Origin: Phlebiopsis flavidoalba
Lineage: Eukaryota; Basidiomycota; Agaricomycetes; Polyporales; Phanerochaetaceae
DNA: 64,000 bases
NCBI GenBank assembly: GCA_035772785.1
Contig: JAOCPU010000003.1
Coordinates: forward strand, 682,001-746,000
Direction: 5' to 3'
Position 1 is the stretch's first letter. Every line of letters starts with the position of its first letter. This document shows positions 36,302 to 47,654 of the stretch, piece after piece. The notes under the pieces are model-generated. The model was given only the letters and a program-made list of their open reading frames with translations, made no database searches and was not told the DNA's origin. The position numbers were made by a program, and so were the translations under genes.

Positions 36302-37647
36302 ATGACCAAACACAGCAAGAACAAAATACCGCATCTTCCATTTTCTCGTACGCAGAGTACAAGAAACTCGACTATGGAACAAAGAGGGGTGAGTAGTGAA
36401 TTGAACTCGACGGTCACGTTTTTCATATAGAGACGACGTCGACAGCAAACCGTCTAGGAAAATGAGTCTATGCGCCGATTCGACGCCTGTTCTCTGTGCT
36501 TGCAACGAGCCAAGGAGCCGGTCGCATGTGTAAAGGGCCATTTGTTCTGCAAGGAGTGTGGTTATATACGGACCTAGGTGCGTACATTACCCAATGCAAA
36601 CAAGGCATACTCTTATCCCCGCATAGTCACGCAGCTCGACGCCATCAAACGACAAAAAGGTCAAGTTAGAAGCTTTGAAGAAAGAAGCAGAAGAAGAGAG
36701 ACAGAGAGCTCGAGCTGCCGCGCGAGAACGAGTCCTTCAGGACTTTGAGCGCGTGGTCAGTTTTGGGTCTTGCTGCTGGCGTCCTGGGGTGACGCGGGAC
36801 CGGGAAGCGGGGGGACAACTTCAGGAACTGACAATAAAGAATGTGGGTAGTCTTACGAGGCACTTACTGTGAATTCTCAACGTCCCCTCCTCATGCAGCT
36901 CGTGGAACCAAACGGAAATTTGAATTTGATTCGACAACAGTAGATCAAGCTTGCCGAGGAAAAGCGGAAGAGGCAGCTTTGAAGCAAAATAGAGCGTGAG
37001 CAAGCGGAAGCTCTTAAAACACAAACTTTCCAGATTTTTGGCTTCCGTCTCCTAACTCCGACCTATACGTCTGGTGGGCCGCCAACATCTCTGGGAGGAT
37101 GTAAAACTCCAATCAACTTGTCGTGGAGGCAACCCTGCCCATCATCTAAACGTATGCCCCTTTCAATGACTGAAGTTAATGTCCTCACTAAAAGACGCTC
37201 TCTCATAGACGGAAGCAGCTTGCTTGTCCCAGTGAACTTTGTCTTTGAGGACGCCATCGGTGCAGTCCTCTTCCGTGGATTCCACTCCGGCCTCTGAAGG
37301 AGGAGAGTCTTTCAAGAAGAAAGATGAGTCCCTAAACCCAATGTGTCCATCTTGCAAGAAAAGGCTTTCTCGAACACTAGTCTCATGTTCCGTAAGCAAA
37401 CCCTTCTTGTCGCGGTACGTTCGTCTATAACCTCTTTCGCATGTGGCAAAGCCATGTGGGCATGTCACTCCTGTGCAAGACGTGCACTGATTTCACCTGG
37501 TCAAAGCCATCTAAGCAGTGCATACTTTGCGACAGCAAGCTTAGCGACAAAGACATCATCGCATTGAGGCCGGGAAGGCACTGGCTTACGCTGCTGGCGG
37601 TTTGGCAGAGACATCTAAAAAGGGCGTGGCGTTCCCACCAGGGCTGA
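36302..37647 (+). CDS. NOSIP-like U-box protein
   Basis: The start at 36302 gives MTKHSKN, then ASSIFSYAEYKKLDYGTKR. An intron follows, then MRRFDACSLCLQRAKEPV near 36470-36525 and GHLFCKECV near 36537-36563, forming the N-terminal U-box half. A long charged helix follows (LKKEAEEERQRARAAARERV, 36668-36740), FEFDS near 36923 and the EEAALKQIEREQAEALK block near 36972-37015. The C-terminal U-box half reads ESLNPMCPSCKKRL at about 37330, PCSHVVCKTCTDFT-like sequence near 37450-37490, KPSKQCILCDSKLSDKDIIA near 37503-37563 and GVAF before the TGA at 37645-37647. This split arrangement is typical of NOSIP, a nuclear E3 ubiquitin ligase and spliceosome-associated protein. Several single-base breaks interrupt the frames. 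Confidence 0.88.
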
Positions 37648-39038
37648 TTACAACGCCGTTCTTGCGTTTACTGCTTTTTCTACTGCTATAAATCGTTTTA
37701 TCTATACTTGCGCATCTCGGTTGGGTCGAAGTATTTTGGGGCTATGGATCCTGAAGCGTCCGCGGCTCTCGCCGAGGTCTCAGCTCAAATCCGGCCAATT
37801 CTATATCTCACGACTGGAGGGTCCCAACGTGCCGAGGATGCTTGCCGTCCGAACCGGATACGTGATTTCGTGGCCTTGTAGGTCTTGTACCTTCTTGTAC
37901 ATACAGCGGTACTTGTCAAGACTGTCTATGTTGTGTCCAATGCGGCAGCCAGCGAATACAGTCGGACTTGAGAATATCCAGCGCTTACCGGATTCAAAGT
38001 GATTTGTAAATTTCCACGCCTCACTTTTTCGCCTCACGCCGGTTGCTCCTCGCCAGGCTGGAGTACACAGCTGCGGATTGAGCGCGGTCTAGCTGGCATC
38101 GTCCTTCCAACTCTCAGCTGTGCGCGTGTCTTGCATCGCAACGCTGAGCACTATCCCCCCCTTTGCGTGCAGCGCTGACCTTGGCCGGATCGAGATAAGG
38201 CCCCGCACATCGCCCCCTTTCGGGCATCTGACAACGTGTGCGTCCGAAACCCATGGCTCTTGGAGCTCGGAGTCTTGTACGGCCTTGTAATGCGGCTAAC
38301 CTCTCCTTGTAGTCCCCCACGACTACTCGTCAGGCTACCGATGTCGCATGACATTCGCCCGAGACGTCTACTAATGCACTCGTAATGTCCCACCGCTAAC
38401 GATGCCGGAACGCTCCCGCCAGCGTTCGTCGAGTCCCACCTTCGAGCCCTTTCCTCCGACTACAAGAAAAGCCCCTGGTGTACAGCCGACGATGGCAATG
38501 GCTGAAGGGGAATTGCGCGGCATTCTAGACGCAATTGCCTCGCTAGTTGTGCCAGCGAGCCCCAAACACCTCCATCGTGTACGCAGTTTCTCTCGCCCAC
38601 AGCCAGGACAGCATCGCGTCCTTCACATTGCGCAGGGGGGGGGCTAAACATACCGCAGACGATGCTGTCGGAACGCACATCATGGACATCTGGTGTACGA
38701 GGTATGGGATCTTCTAGGCGAATTTTCTCATGACTCTCGTCCATTGTGACATACCCAATGCTCGGTATCGAAGGACAGTGAGATTAGAGCACAAGGGCAC
38801 GAGGCGCAGAGGCGATAAAGAATATTGAGAGGGCTCGCATACCGTTCCCCACGGAGAACAAAAAAAAAAAAAAAGAAAAAAAAAGAAGACTTCGATTAGG
38901 CCGCGTCCTCAACACCTGGGAGACGTTTGAAGACGTCTGTGTTCGCCTGCAGGGACTCTGCAAAACAGAGCATAGCCGGACATACAAAGAGTTCTCGGTC
39001 GGTAGTTCCTGTGCCTTACAGAACTCAGGCATGCCGTC
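37648..39038. other. 1.4 kb of unassigned sequence with minus-strand open frames
   Basis: Minus frames look mildly protein-like: FESGKRWIFSSPTVFAG and LDKYRCMYKKVQDLQGHEIT (38000-37860), a Gly-rich SAIAIVGCTPGAFLVVGGKG (38510-38450), and DESHEKIRLEDPIPRTPD (38741-38690). They could be exons of one minus-strand gene, but no family was recognised. The poly(A) tract at 38860 lies inside. Confidence 0.3.
38860..38884. repeat. Poly(A)/poly(T) tract
   Basis: Fifteen A residues, one G, nine A residues, then GAAG on the plus strand. It may be the pyrimidine tract of a minus-strand intron, a poly(dA:dT) nucleosome-excluding element, or the tail of a retroposed copy; flanks show no target-site duplication that I could see. 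Confidence 0.6.
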
Positions 39039-40100
39039 TTGTCGCCCACACATGCAGACTGGGGGCGGCAAGTAGCTCCCCCCCATATTTGGGTCGATGT
39101 GCGTGCTACATCGCTACTCAGAGAAGGCTGTCCGCAAAAAGACTGTGACCTCTATATTCACTCTTCGGGCTCTCTTGTACCCGGCACTCACGGTAAGTTA
39201 CATGCACCCCTAATTGATGAGAGCATAAACGCTCACCTCCCGCCATTCTACGAACGTCAACAACGACATTCTCGTATAATGACCACACGAAAAATACAAT
39301 CTCAAAGTGTAAAACGGCCCTCGTCGAACCATGCGAACTATGGTTATGATAAACTTTTGCAACATACCGCAGCACCATATCCCCTTGATCCTCAATCATC
39401 ACTCCGCCTTCGAGTCCACGCTACTTCCATGCCGACGCGAGGCAACACCCCCCCAGCAGGACGCGCTCCTTTTTTCGCGGCCAGATGGCCCTAGACGCAA
39501 ACGTACTACTCATTCTCCTATCGCCTTCATCCGAATGCGCACTCCTCGAATTTCACGCGACACGCGCCGTAAATACAGGCGAGCCAATCAGGACTCCAGA
39601 ACACGCCTTCACAACAACTGGGCACACTCTTCCTCAGCCCCTGGCAAACCACAGCGTGCAGGACTTTCTTATTCCTCCTACGGGTGGTACACGGCCGGCG
39701 CAGGGCCGAACGGAGAAACAGCCTCGCGAACGAGTGGTCGACCCCACCCACTCCACATCCGATAAACATGCAGGCTCAACCTACGGTGCACGAGTCGTAT
39801 GGGTCCGAGCACGGCCTATGGCTTCCTCCTCGTCTAGATGACGTGGGAGAAGCTGTCGAGGCCAAATTCGCAAGCCAGCTGCTGGAGACTATCGACCAGC
39901 ACCGCAGTCGATTCACGTGCATACTTGAATTTATTGCCTGTGCTCTCGTTCGCTATCCCAACCTATGTGTATCGTTATGTCTGTCAGACCATGTGTGCCA
40001 TGTAAGCTACGTATGTATCATAGAGGCTTCGTATCGTACTGTAATACTTTTTCACTATAAACAACTCCTGCATCGTCCAACAGGACCACGTGAACTCAAA
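39039..40100 (+). CDS. Possible Ser/Pro/His-rich protein, unrecognised
   Basis: A 151-codon open frame (39039-39494) contains MTTRKIQSQSVKRPSSNHAN at about 39279. Adjacent shifted frames continue to 39841, and then MQAQPTVHESYGSEHGLWLP and LDDVGEAVEAKFASQLLETI (39769-39895) before a possible intron. The composition resembles the disordered part of a fungal transcription regulator, with a short helical segment (VEAKFASQLLETIDQHRS). There is no DNA-binding domain in view. The call rests on frame-hopping continuity alone. Confidence 0.3.
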
Positions 40101-40530
40101 TGAGCAGTCGCGACCACTGACATACACTAGTGGGGTTACTGGGGTATAATGCACCACCATGCTATCTCAACAAACCTAACCCAAGACGTGCACGTTACAA
40201 AGGCTTCAGTAGCACCATGCCCCGCGGTACGGTGATGCGTGCGAAGACTGAAGTACTGAAAGGGCGGCCTGAGCCGCAGCGCGGGATTCCGATCCGAATC
40301 GCGAGACACTAGTCAGAGACTGTGTAAAATTATGTCCAGTCGAAGGAGTGGACGAGGAGCTTTCGAATATAGCCCTCTTTTGATTTGTGATATCACTTGA
40401 GCCTATCCGAAAGGCGCGAAGTGCATGTGTGCAGTAGAGTTTCTTGGTAATCCTTGTATAGTACAACCCGTAGCGTAGGCATACGGGAAGATTGGACATT
40501 TCGCCCCCATGTTATTCAGGCCGCGCGATT
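40101..40530. other. Intergenic stretch 3' of Pin1
   Basis: About 430 bases with only short open frames and no recognisable motif. Confidence 0.45.
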
Positions 40531-41222
40531 TCAAGCAGTGCGCAAGATGATGTGGACGCCGCTGTCGTGCTGATAACATCGCTCATCTCGCCGACCTTGA
40601 GAACCGTACGTCGCGTCTTCGAAAGGCTTTTGCATCTGGCCCTATTGCCTACGGAAGGCACAGTGTCAACACGGGGCAGGATTGATCAAATCGCTAACGG
40701 CTTACCCGTCCAAAGGAGCCAAGATCTCCGCCGTTTCGTCGCGGGACGAGCAGTCCGAGTGCTTGGACGACGGCAAGTTGTGCGAATTTCTCTGGAGAGA
40801 GCCGTCGATCTCGTCCTGATAGCCTTTCAGGATGTCGATGGCCTCCTCTTTCGACCGGTCGATGATATTTTCCTACTACGACGCGTGTCGCGCTGATCCA
40901 AAAGGCATGAGTGAGCCGCGTACGCACCTCCTTCCAGCTGCTCGGACACGCCTCTATCCGCTATCCCGTGTTTTGACCCATACAGGTGAGAGGCCCTGAC
41001 CTTGCCATTGTCTCCCGAGAGATCTGAGGCACCAGGCAGTGATTTGACCTGCTCCGGAGTGAGACTCGCAGGGGGCTCCCAGGTAGACTCCTGGGTCTCG
41101 GTGTTGAAGGAAGTAAGGACACCGCGCGAGTTGGACAGAAGCGGATCTCGTGATGGGTAAGCCTCTGGGATATACGTCAGTAACAGCCTCATATTATGTG
41201 GCAAACCTGCTCCACTTGCCAT
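40531..41222 (-). CDS. Pin1/Ess1-type peptidyl-prolyl isomerase (WW + parvulin)
   Basis: Isomerises phospho-Ser/Thr-Pro bonds in the nucleus, including those of RNA polymerase II's tail. The start at 41222 gives MASGAG, then an intron from GTTTGCC to CCCAG. The second exon holds the WW domain: EIRL-like sequence, LSNSRGV, FNTETQESTWEPPASLTPEQ. Then come KVRASHL (parvulin basic loop), a Lys/Arg-rich segment, ILKGYQ and SPEKFAQLA, RNGGDLGSFGRG near 40745-40700, QMQKPFEDATY near 40645-40612 and DSGVHIILRT before the stop at 40531-40533. Both WW tryptophan-proline features and the parvulin GDLG loop are present. Size matches the fungal family (about 170-180 residues). Several one-base breaks separate the blocks. 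Confidence 0.9.
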
Positions 41223-42075
41223 GATAGTCATTCAGCTAGCACAAACTGGGTCGGTTGTTTGTCGAGGGGGAATGGTTGTCGTGGGTTGGGCAGTGCGCAC
41301 TGTGTTGATGACACTTCGAATCATCCGATCTCGATCGCGCATGATCAGGCTAAACGGCCCATTGACGTAACTGCCGGGTAGACGCCCTAGCATGTGTAAC
41401 TTTTCTACTTCTTCCTTTCTCTGGCCGCTCATGCAATATCAGCTGCAACTCTCCACCTGGAGTTAATGTGCTCATATACTCTGGCCAAAAACTGGTGAAA
41501 GTGACATGCCTGCTATACGGAAGTGTCCAGTCACAATCCACGCTAGCGTTTCCTGTGCTTACACTTCCTCACCATTACATGGGGGCAATGACTCGCACCA
41601 TTTTGCCATGGAAACGTTCTTCCTTCCATACCTATCATCGGCTGGGGCAATTCACAGAGTAAGGGAATTCGAAGCGGGTAAACGCATGTTTGTCGATAAC
41701 ATTCGATCTCTAGCCTTACTCAACTCTTCAATAGAGGCTCACGAGCTCATAGGAGCCTTCGTGGCTAGTTGGCGTTCTTACCACACAGGTCCACATAGTA
41801 GTTCCCATGGAACTTAACATCGCTGTCCTAGCTCTTGTGACCGGCAGTAACATCATGCACGCCCATGATCTACGTTGCATATTATGCGTCTCCGCTCGAT
41901 ATCACAATAACCCTCATCTGTACATTGAACTCCACGTGTGTCCTCAGATGTACTATAGACATGCGCGATATAAAGATGATTGGCACATCACTGATGGCGT
42001 CTCCAACTCGTCACTCTCACGCTCTCGGCAAGACTGCGTGCGCTCGGACATTGTGAGTTCAATACACTTCAGGCT
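41223..42075. other. Region between Pin1 and esterase copy D
   Basis: About 850 bases holding the divergent 5' flanks of both genes. Plus frames at 41506-41817 and 41807-42079 contain hydrophobic stretches (MELNIAVLALVTG) that could belong to a membrane protein, but no family is recognised. Confidence 0.3.
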
Positions 42076-45000
42076 ATGAGATTCAAGCTATTATATATCT
42101 CGTTATTGCTCATATTGGTCTCACACCTTGCTATCGTTCTTACAAGGCTTTCCTCTTGAACCTCTTCAGTAAAGCCTGTCCGGTCCACCCTCACGCATAA
42201 GGACACTTCATTTCGTGGCGTTTCCCTCTGAGTGGCTAGAGGCATTCCGAACAACATCTGAAAAAAGTGGCTTGGGTACCGTTCTACTGATTCTCCACGT
42301 CGAGTTGGGACGCTTACGCTTCAAGGCCCCAGTTCCTAATAATCCGGGCTTCACATTAAATTCAAGAAGATGCAATCAGGCAGTATCCTGGGCACGACAG
42401 CCCAGTGCCTACTCTGAAGGCTGGCACCACATGGTCGCTGTAACGTCACGCGATTGTGCGTGACTATGCTAATGCCGAGTGACGGGCGTGACATGCATTG
42501 CTTGAAACATCACGTAAGATGATCATTATGTCTCGCGAATCTTCAAAATTGATGCCACCCTAGTCTTGGCGAACCTGCGGCACTAACTTGAAAGAGGCGA
42601 GCTTCTGTGTCTGGTGTGGTTCTATGTATGTGGTCTAATTATATTGTCTCACCTACTCTGATGGTTTAAAACGACATTCAAGCCAGGAGGCGCCATATAT
42701 GCACGGGTGCAGAGAATTGTGATCCCTGGTCCCCATTGGTGCTCCCACTACCTTACCTCCGCCATGTGCAACACATCGGACCTTACTGTTCGACCCTTCA
42801 AGTGCATCATACTTCAACCTATCATAACCTCCCATAACCTTCTCACTTCACAAAATGTGCTAGGAATAATGAAATCAGGAAGAAGGCGTCAAACATCTCC
42901 AAGCCCATCATTTTTGTGCAGGGTGTTAAGAGGTCTGAGTAATTGCCGTTTCCGGTGACCTGCAAGACTGATTATTTATTCAGGAGCATAGCTAGCGAGT
43001 GTACGTAACGTTCAGAGTTTCGTGTAAAGTTACATTCCGCTTATAGGTTGTTTTGTCGACTGTATAATGAAACAATAAAATATACGCTAAGAAAGCTAGC
43101 GCAATAGCCAAGCATGTCCCGGATCCCTATCCGTTGCCCCTCCTCCCCTGCAGATTTGAATGCCGGGCCATTGCCCGGACCAACGGATTTACGCTCTTTT
43201 GGCCATTCTTGCGGACCAGAAAATAGGCGGCTTTTGGGGCGGCGAAGGCAAGAAAGGATGTAGAAGAGCGGGCGTGAAGGGCACGAGCCATTGGTGTGTG
43301 GTGTATACGGACGGAGGCGGCGTGTTAGTTGTTCTGATAGAGATACTTGGGCGTGATAGGCAGAATGCTAGGAGGGTAGGTTAATCTAAAGGATTACCGA
43401 CAGGAAACATACGCTGAGGAAAAGGATGGGTTGAGAGTCATGTTCGAGTAAACAAAGAGGAATGGATGAGGTGTTGTATCCGTGACGTGTCGCGGGAAGT
43501 GTAGACGACAGGTTGGAATGCCAATATACGATTGTGTCGCTTGTTATTTAATACGAACAGAGTCTGGCGGGTGCTTGGCAGTGTCACGCAGCTCATATTC
43601 CTATTCCCTTCGAATCAGCCTCATCTTCCGTGCTGCGATTATGGATTCAAACACAGGGCCGTTGTGAGTCATTCATAGAGCATATTTGGTCAAGTTGCTA
43701 AACTTCTATCCTCGGCCACAGTAAAACGGCACCTCCAGCTTCTAAATACGATGAGCCTGACCAACCATGGACACGAATGTGGTTGTTTGTGCCTCAAGCT
43801 GACCGGTTTGGTGCCGAGGGTCCTCTCCGCCTTTGAACTTCTACAGAATCGTTTCCTTTTCGGATGTAGGAACACACTTCCTTCTGCTTTGTGTGTCCCC
43901 GCTTGACCTTTCATCTCGTTGCTACTAGTTACTTGAACTCAGATACCGTAGACGAGCGAAAACGTGACCTGAGCAACGTTGGCATGGTCAAATAAGAGCC
44001 AGTACTCGCGTAGGCTAACGCATTCTTACTGGGTCCGCCGGAAGGAAGCTCTGCTTTTCTGTCAGACCGTCTGAGAAAATTGCCAGTGGCAAGTCTTGCT
44101 CCTACACACTCGCAATGACTCGGTGGTACTAATGTCAGCCGATTCGCCTCAGTGTTCATTGACGGACATTATACTGATATGTCTTTCTAGCTCAATGAGG
44201 GGACCCCAGTTTGCCCAAGCTGTTCGAAACCTCTCCACTCCGACTCCCCCGGGCGCTAGAGGAACGCAGCGTTGATAACTATATTCGAGAACTTCTCATC
44301 GACCCTGACACACGTGTATACTGGAACAGCACATCACAACGACATGTGATCTCCACTACATGGCAGTTAGTGACACATCGGACTAGCGGACGACCACATG
44401 GCCGTATGGGGGGGTCATACCGTTTCAATTACTGCGAGACTCATTCTCTAGTGTACAGGGCTTGCAAGGCGTGGGTAGACAGCTACGACAACATGTTTCT
44501 AATCCGACCAGCCGCCCGCCGTCTACTTTTGGAAAGAGCGTCTCGGTCATCACTGGCCTTTATCATATGCGTCACATATTGCTTTACAGAGTTCTAGTAT
44601 CGGCCAGGAATCCGGCGAGTGCGCTGCCGTCGAGTCACAACGGGCGGTGTGCTTAGCGTCCCCATCTTTCTTCCTTCAATGATTGGCTAAAAGGTCATCA
44701 GTATCCATGCATCGGACACTAGTAGCGCTGGTTGTTTGGACTGCCTGTTCCAGACGCTGTTGTGAAAATCGAAGTCTTGAGTAAAATAAGATGCTTGACC
44801 TTTTTCTCAACTTCGGTTAATGATCTCAAGCCCTGGTCGTAAGTGTACCCCAGCCTCACGCATTCATGCTGTGATTGAACATCATCGGTTAGCGGCCTGG
44901 CCTCGGGTACACCCCAGAGTCGAAGCTCGTTCTCCAGCTTATGAGGGATAACATCACAGCTATTTCGGATGGTCTGTCTAAAATACTGTTGCACATGCAT

Positions 45001-45094
45001 CAACCCTAAATTCAGGCTACCAGATTTCCTCCGCGTTAAGATCTGATTTCGAGAATTCGAAGAAGACAGTCTTGGCCCCAGATGCATAAAGTGT
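42076..45094 (+). pseudogene. Type-B carboxylesterase, dispersed copy D (most degraded)
   Basis: A signal peptide MRFKLLYISLLLILVSHLAI starts at 42076. Recognisable blocks follow in family order: LRFKAPVP near 42311-42335, LVWFY near 42600-42630, a DLNAG..DQR-like block near 43153-43195, FRAAIMDSNTGPL at 43629-43665, KTAPPASKYDEPDQPW near 43723-43770, RALEERSVDNYIRELLIDPD near 44250-44310, GGSYRFN and DSYDNMF near 44410-44500, [20 protein letters not shown] sequence near 44930-44975 and a terminal block with stop near 45094. The nucleophile elbow GQSAG, visible in copies A-C, was not found; the place where it should be (about 43485-43510) reads through CRGKCRRQVG. EDCLFLN was also not found. 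It is about 600 bases longer than the others. This suggests real decay on top of sequence noise. Confidence 0.75.
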
Positions 45095-47650
45095 GAAGGT
45101 GGCCCCAACGAGACGTGGCCAGGATAATTTCGCGCAGAATGATCAGGCATCTTAAGCCATATAAAGGGTAGACTAAAACCACAACCTTCTTCGTCATGCT
45201 GCTTCCAGACAACTTTACTCTCTCCAGTTTCATCTTCTCCAGCAATGTTCTATGGGCCTCTTCGGTCGCGACATTAGAAGCCCTTCTGTGTGTCGGCATG
45301 ATTCTATCAATGGACCCTCCGTCGGAATTTTTTTTTTTTTTTTCGTACGTCCAAGGTTTTCTTCTCGTGCCTCGTCTAAACTCCACGAGGCTTGTTGAGG
45401 GAGGGGTACTTTCGGCGGTGGATAGGACTTTCGGGTTTGGTATGTTTGTCAAGATCATCGGTAATCTCTGGGTCACACGAGTGCGAAAAGTGAGCAGCTC
45501 GTGAGCGCGCCAGGCCCTCCGCGGGGTCTGTCACGATATCTTTTCAGGAGAATGCGATTGATCGTAACAAGCGTTGGGGTAATGCAACCGCCGTGTCCTA
45601 GTCGTTAGGCTCTCGACGCCAAGGTACTACTTAATTACTGGGACGATCCTATGCCTTGAGGCCCTGCGAGGGAGCAGAGGGAAAAGAGAATAGTGTCCCC
45701 TACGTCATCAGAGAGGCCTACCCCCCCCTATCGGTGCTTTGCACAGGCATTGCTGGAAGCAGAGGCTTTATGGGAGTGTACGTTTGACTGTGCAAAAAAT
45801 CATGCATTTTTATCCAACTCGTCACATCGTCGCAGATGAGCCCCCACCATTGAAGATTAACAATGAACGGCGCACGGCCCATCAACGTGTCGCCTCGTGT
45901 CCTCATGAACAGCCTTCCCGCGTGTCCACTGACGTACCACCAAAATATATGGGCCTGTTGCAGGGGTCTACGCGATATTTAGTCGAGTATTGTCGACTTT
46001 TAATGAGCAGCCTCACCAGTGTAAATACTATTAACCTTCACGACCCATCACCGTCCGTCCCGAAAGTGACACTTTGACTTGCGCTCTCGATGCGCACTGA
46101 TGTATCCCTCCTTCGGAATGTATAGGGTACTGAATCGGTCTTCCAGCGTCCAACTGCTTGACTTCCCGGCGATAATCTAACCAGCCTATATCATGAGTCG
46201 AAGCTTCGCGTTAGAGGGTCTCGATCCCAAGTGGTTATCTGATGTTCCCGGGCAATCCAGGATGCTCATCAAAAAGTTGCTCGGTGCAAATCCGTGAGGA
46301 CGTGTTCGAATAGTGGTATAGAGATGCCCAGAAGTGCATTCCGATGGATCCCAGATGCAGGTCTGTGTCCTCCATGGGTATAGAATCCCGTTGATGTATG
46401 ACAGCGTTCGACCGCGTGGAGCCTTGGATGAGGTCTGTCTGATGAGACAGTAAAGTAAGTGGGAATGGCATGCGTATGAAGTGTGGGTTGGTAGACAGTG
46501 GATAGATTATGCAGCGAAAAAGCGCAGGTGATTTGGTAAAAATGGTGCGATCGACTCAGTCATGTGGGTGAGACGCTTCACTGTTCGTCCATAAAACGAT
46601 GGGGTCCAAGAGATATGGGGTTCGGTGATAATTCATCAAATGAAGATTCCTCATGGTTTCACAAGCCATCCATGGAGCACAGCAAATTGAATGCGCGCCC
46701 CCCCCTTTTTCTTTCTAGTGAGCCCAACATAGCTTTGTGATCGAGGGCAGAGGTTGTCTCCAAAAGAATAATGTCGTTCGAAACAATGACACTTGACTAT
46801 GTTTAAGCTTCAGTCTGACATTTAGCCATGAAGTAAATAGTAACAAGAAGACCTACTAATATATCAATCTCGAAGGGTTGCTGTACCCCTGAAGTTCATA
46901 CCAGGAAATATTGGGACTATGCTAGATGAGGTGAAGAAAGGTTGAGCGTTAAATGAATGGCAATTAGCGGAACGTGTAGGGCCACTATCTTGATGAAACG
47001 ATTTCAATAGGAAAGTGGTTTGAGTTAAGGCCAGATGCACGTCGTCATAGAGGAATTGATTTACGTGGGGGAGACCATTTCTAGTCCATGCCGATACGCT
47101 TCTATTCCATGTCAAAGACGTCATGAAGCTTTTCAAACGCACCCATATCAAAAGACTCTGACCTTACTGACATCGGGACGGCAAGACAAACGGAACACTA
47201 ACCCTAGCTCAGTGAGCTATTTCAGATCGCAACGGTGAGTATTTTCGAGACCTTCATACCATAGTCACATTGTACGTACCGTTCTGGGCAGTTTGCTCCC
47301 ACCCCGTAGAGGTATCTGCCGTTGCTACCGTTCCAAGAAAAGGATGCAGGTAGCCGCGATTGAGTCTGCTCTGTGAAGTCATGTTTTACACATAATCGTT
47401 GTCACGATCGGGACCTCTTCGCGGGACCTGTACAATGTACAGTCTAAAAAATCGTTAGAGGGGTTTTGAGAAGCAATCGTCGATGACCTGGGGTTTCACA
47501 CCTCTGGGGACCATGGGAGGATTGATGAGAGAGTTCGGTCATGGATGTAGCACGCCTGATCCGCTCAGGGTGTCGTTAGTAGACCGATTATATTCACACG
47601 GTGTAAGACCATGGATATAAGTAGCGGGTCGTATATGTACAACAGCTAGC
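45095..47650. other. 2.5 kb without a recognisable gene
   Basis: Open frames at 45196-45504 (+), 45739-46077 (+), 46235-46471 (-) and 46864-47151 (-) show no family motif and do not join into a coherent chain. A 16-base T run lies at 45328-45343 and a C run near 46700. It could contain a fast-evolving gene or be intergenic. Confidence 0.4.
45328..45343. repeat. Poly(T) run of 16 bases
   Basis: An uninterrupted T run on the plus strand downstream of esterase copy D. Homopolymers of this length are length-unstable in most sequencing methods. Confidence 0.8.
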
Positions 47651-47654
47651 GCTA

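Noticed and set aside
38860..38884. Poly(A) tail of a retroposed gene copy
   Set aside because: No intronless gene copy precedes it and no target-site duplication was seen.
45155..45196. Minus-strand MTKKVVVLVYPLYG, resembling the start of a WrbA/flavodoxin-like quinone reductase
   Set aside because: Only about 14 residues match; the following sequence is antisense to the end of esterase copy D and shows no further flavodoxin blocks. Likely chance.
46185..46240. GGGTCTCGATCCC, resembling a tRNA T-arm
   Set aside because: No matching D-arm, anticodon arm or acceptor stem in the preceding 60 bases.
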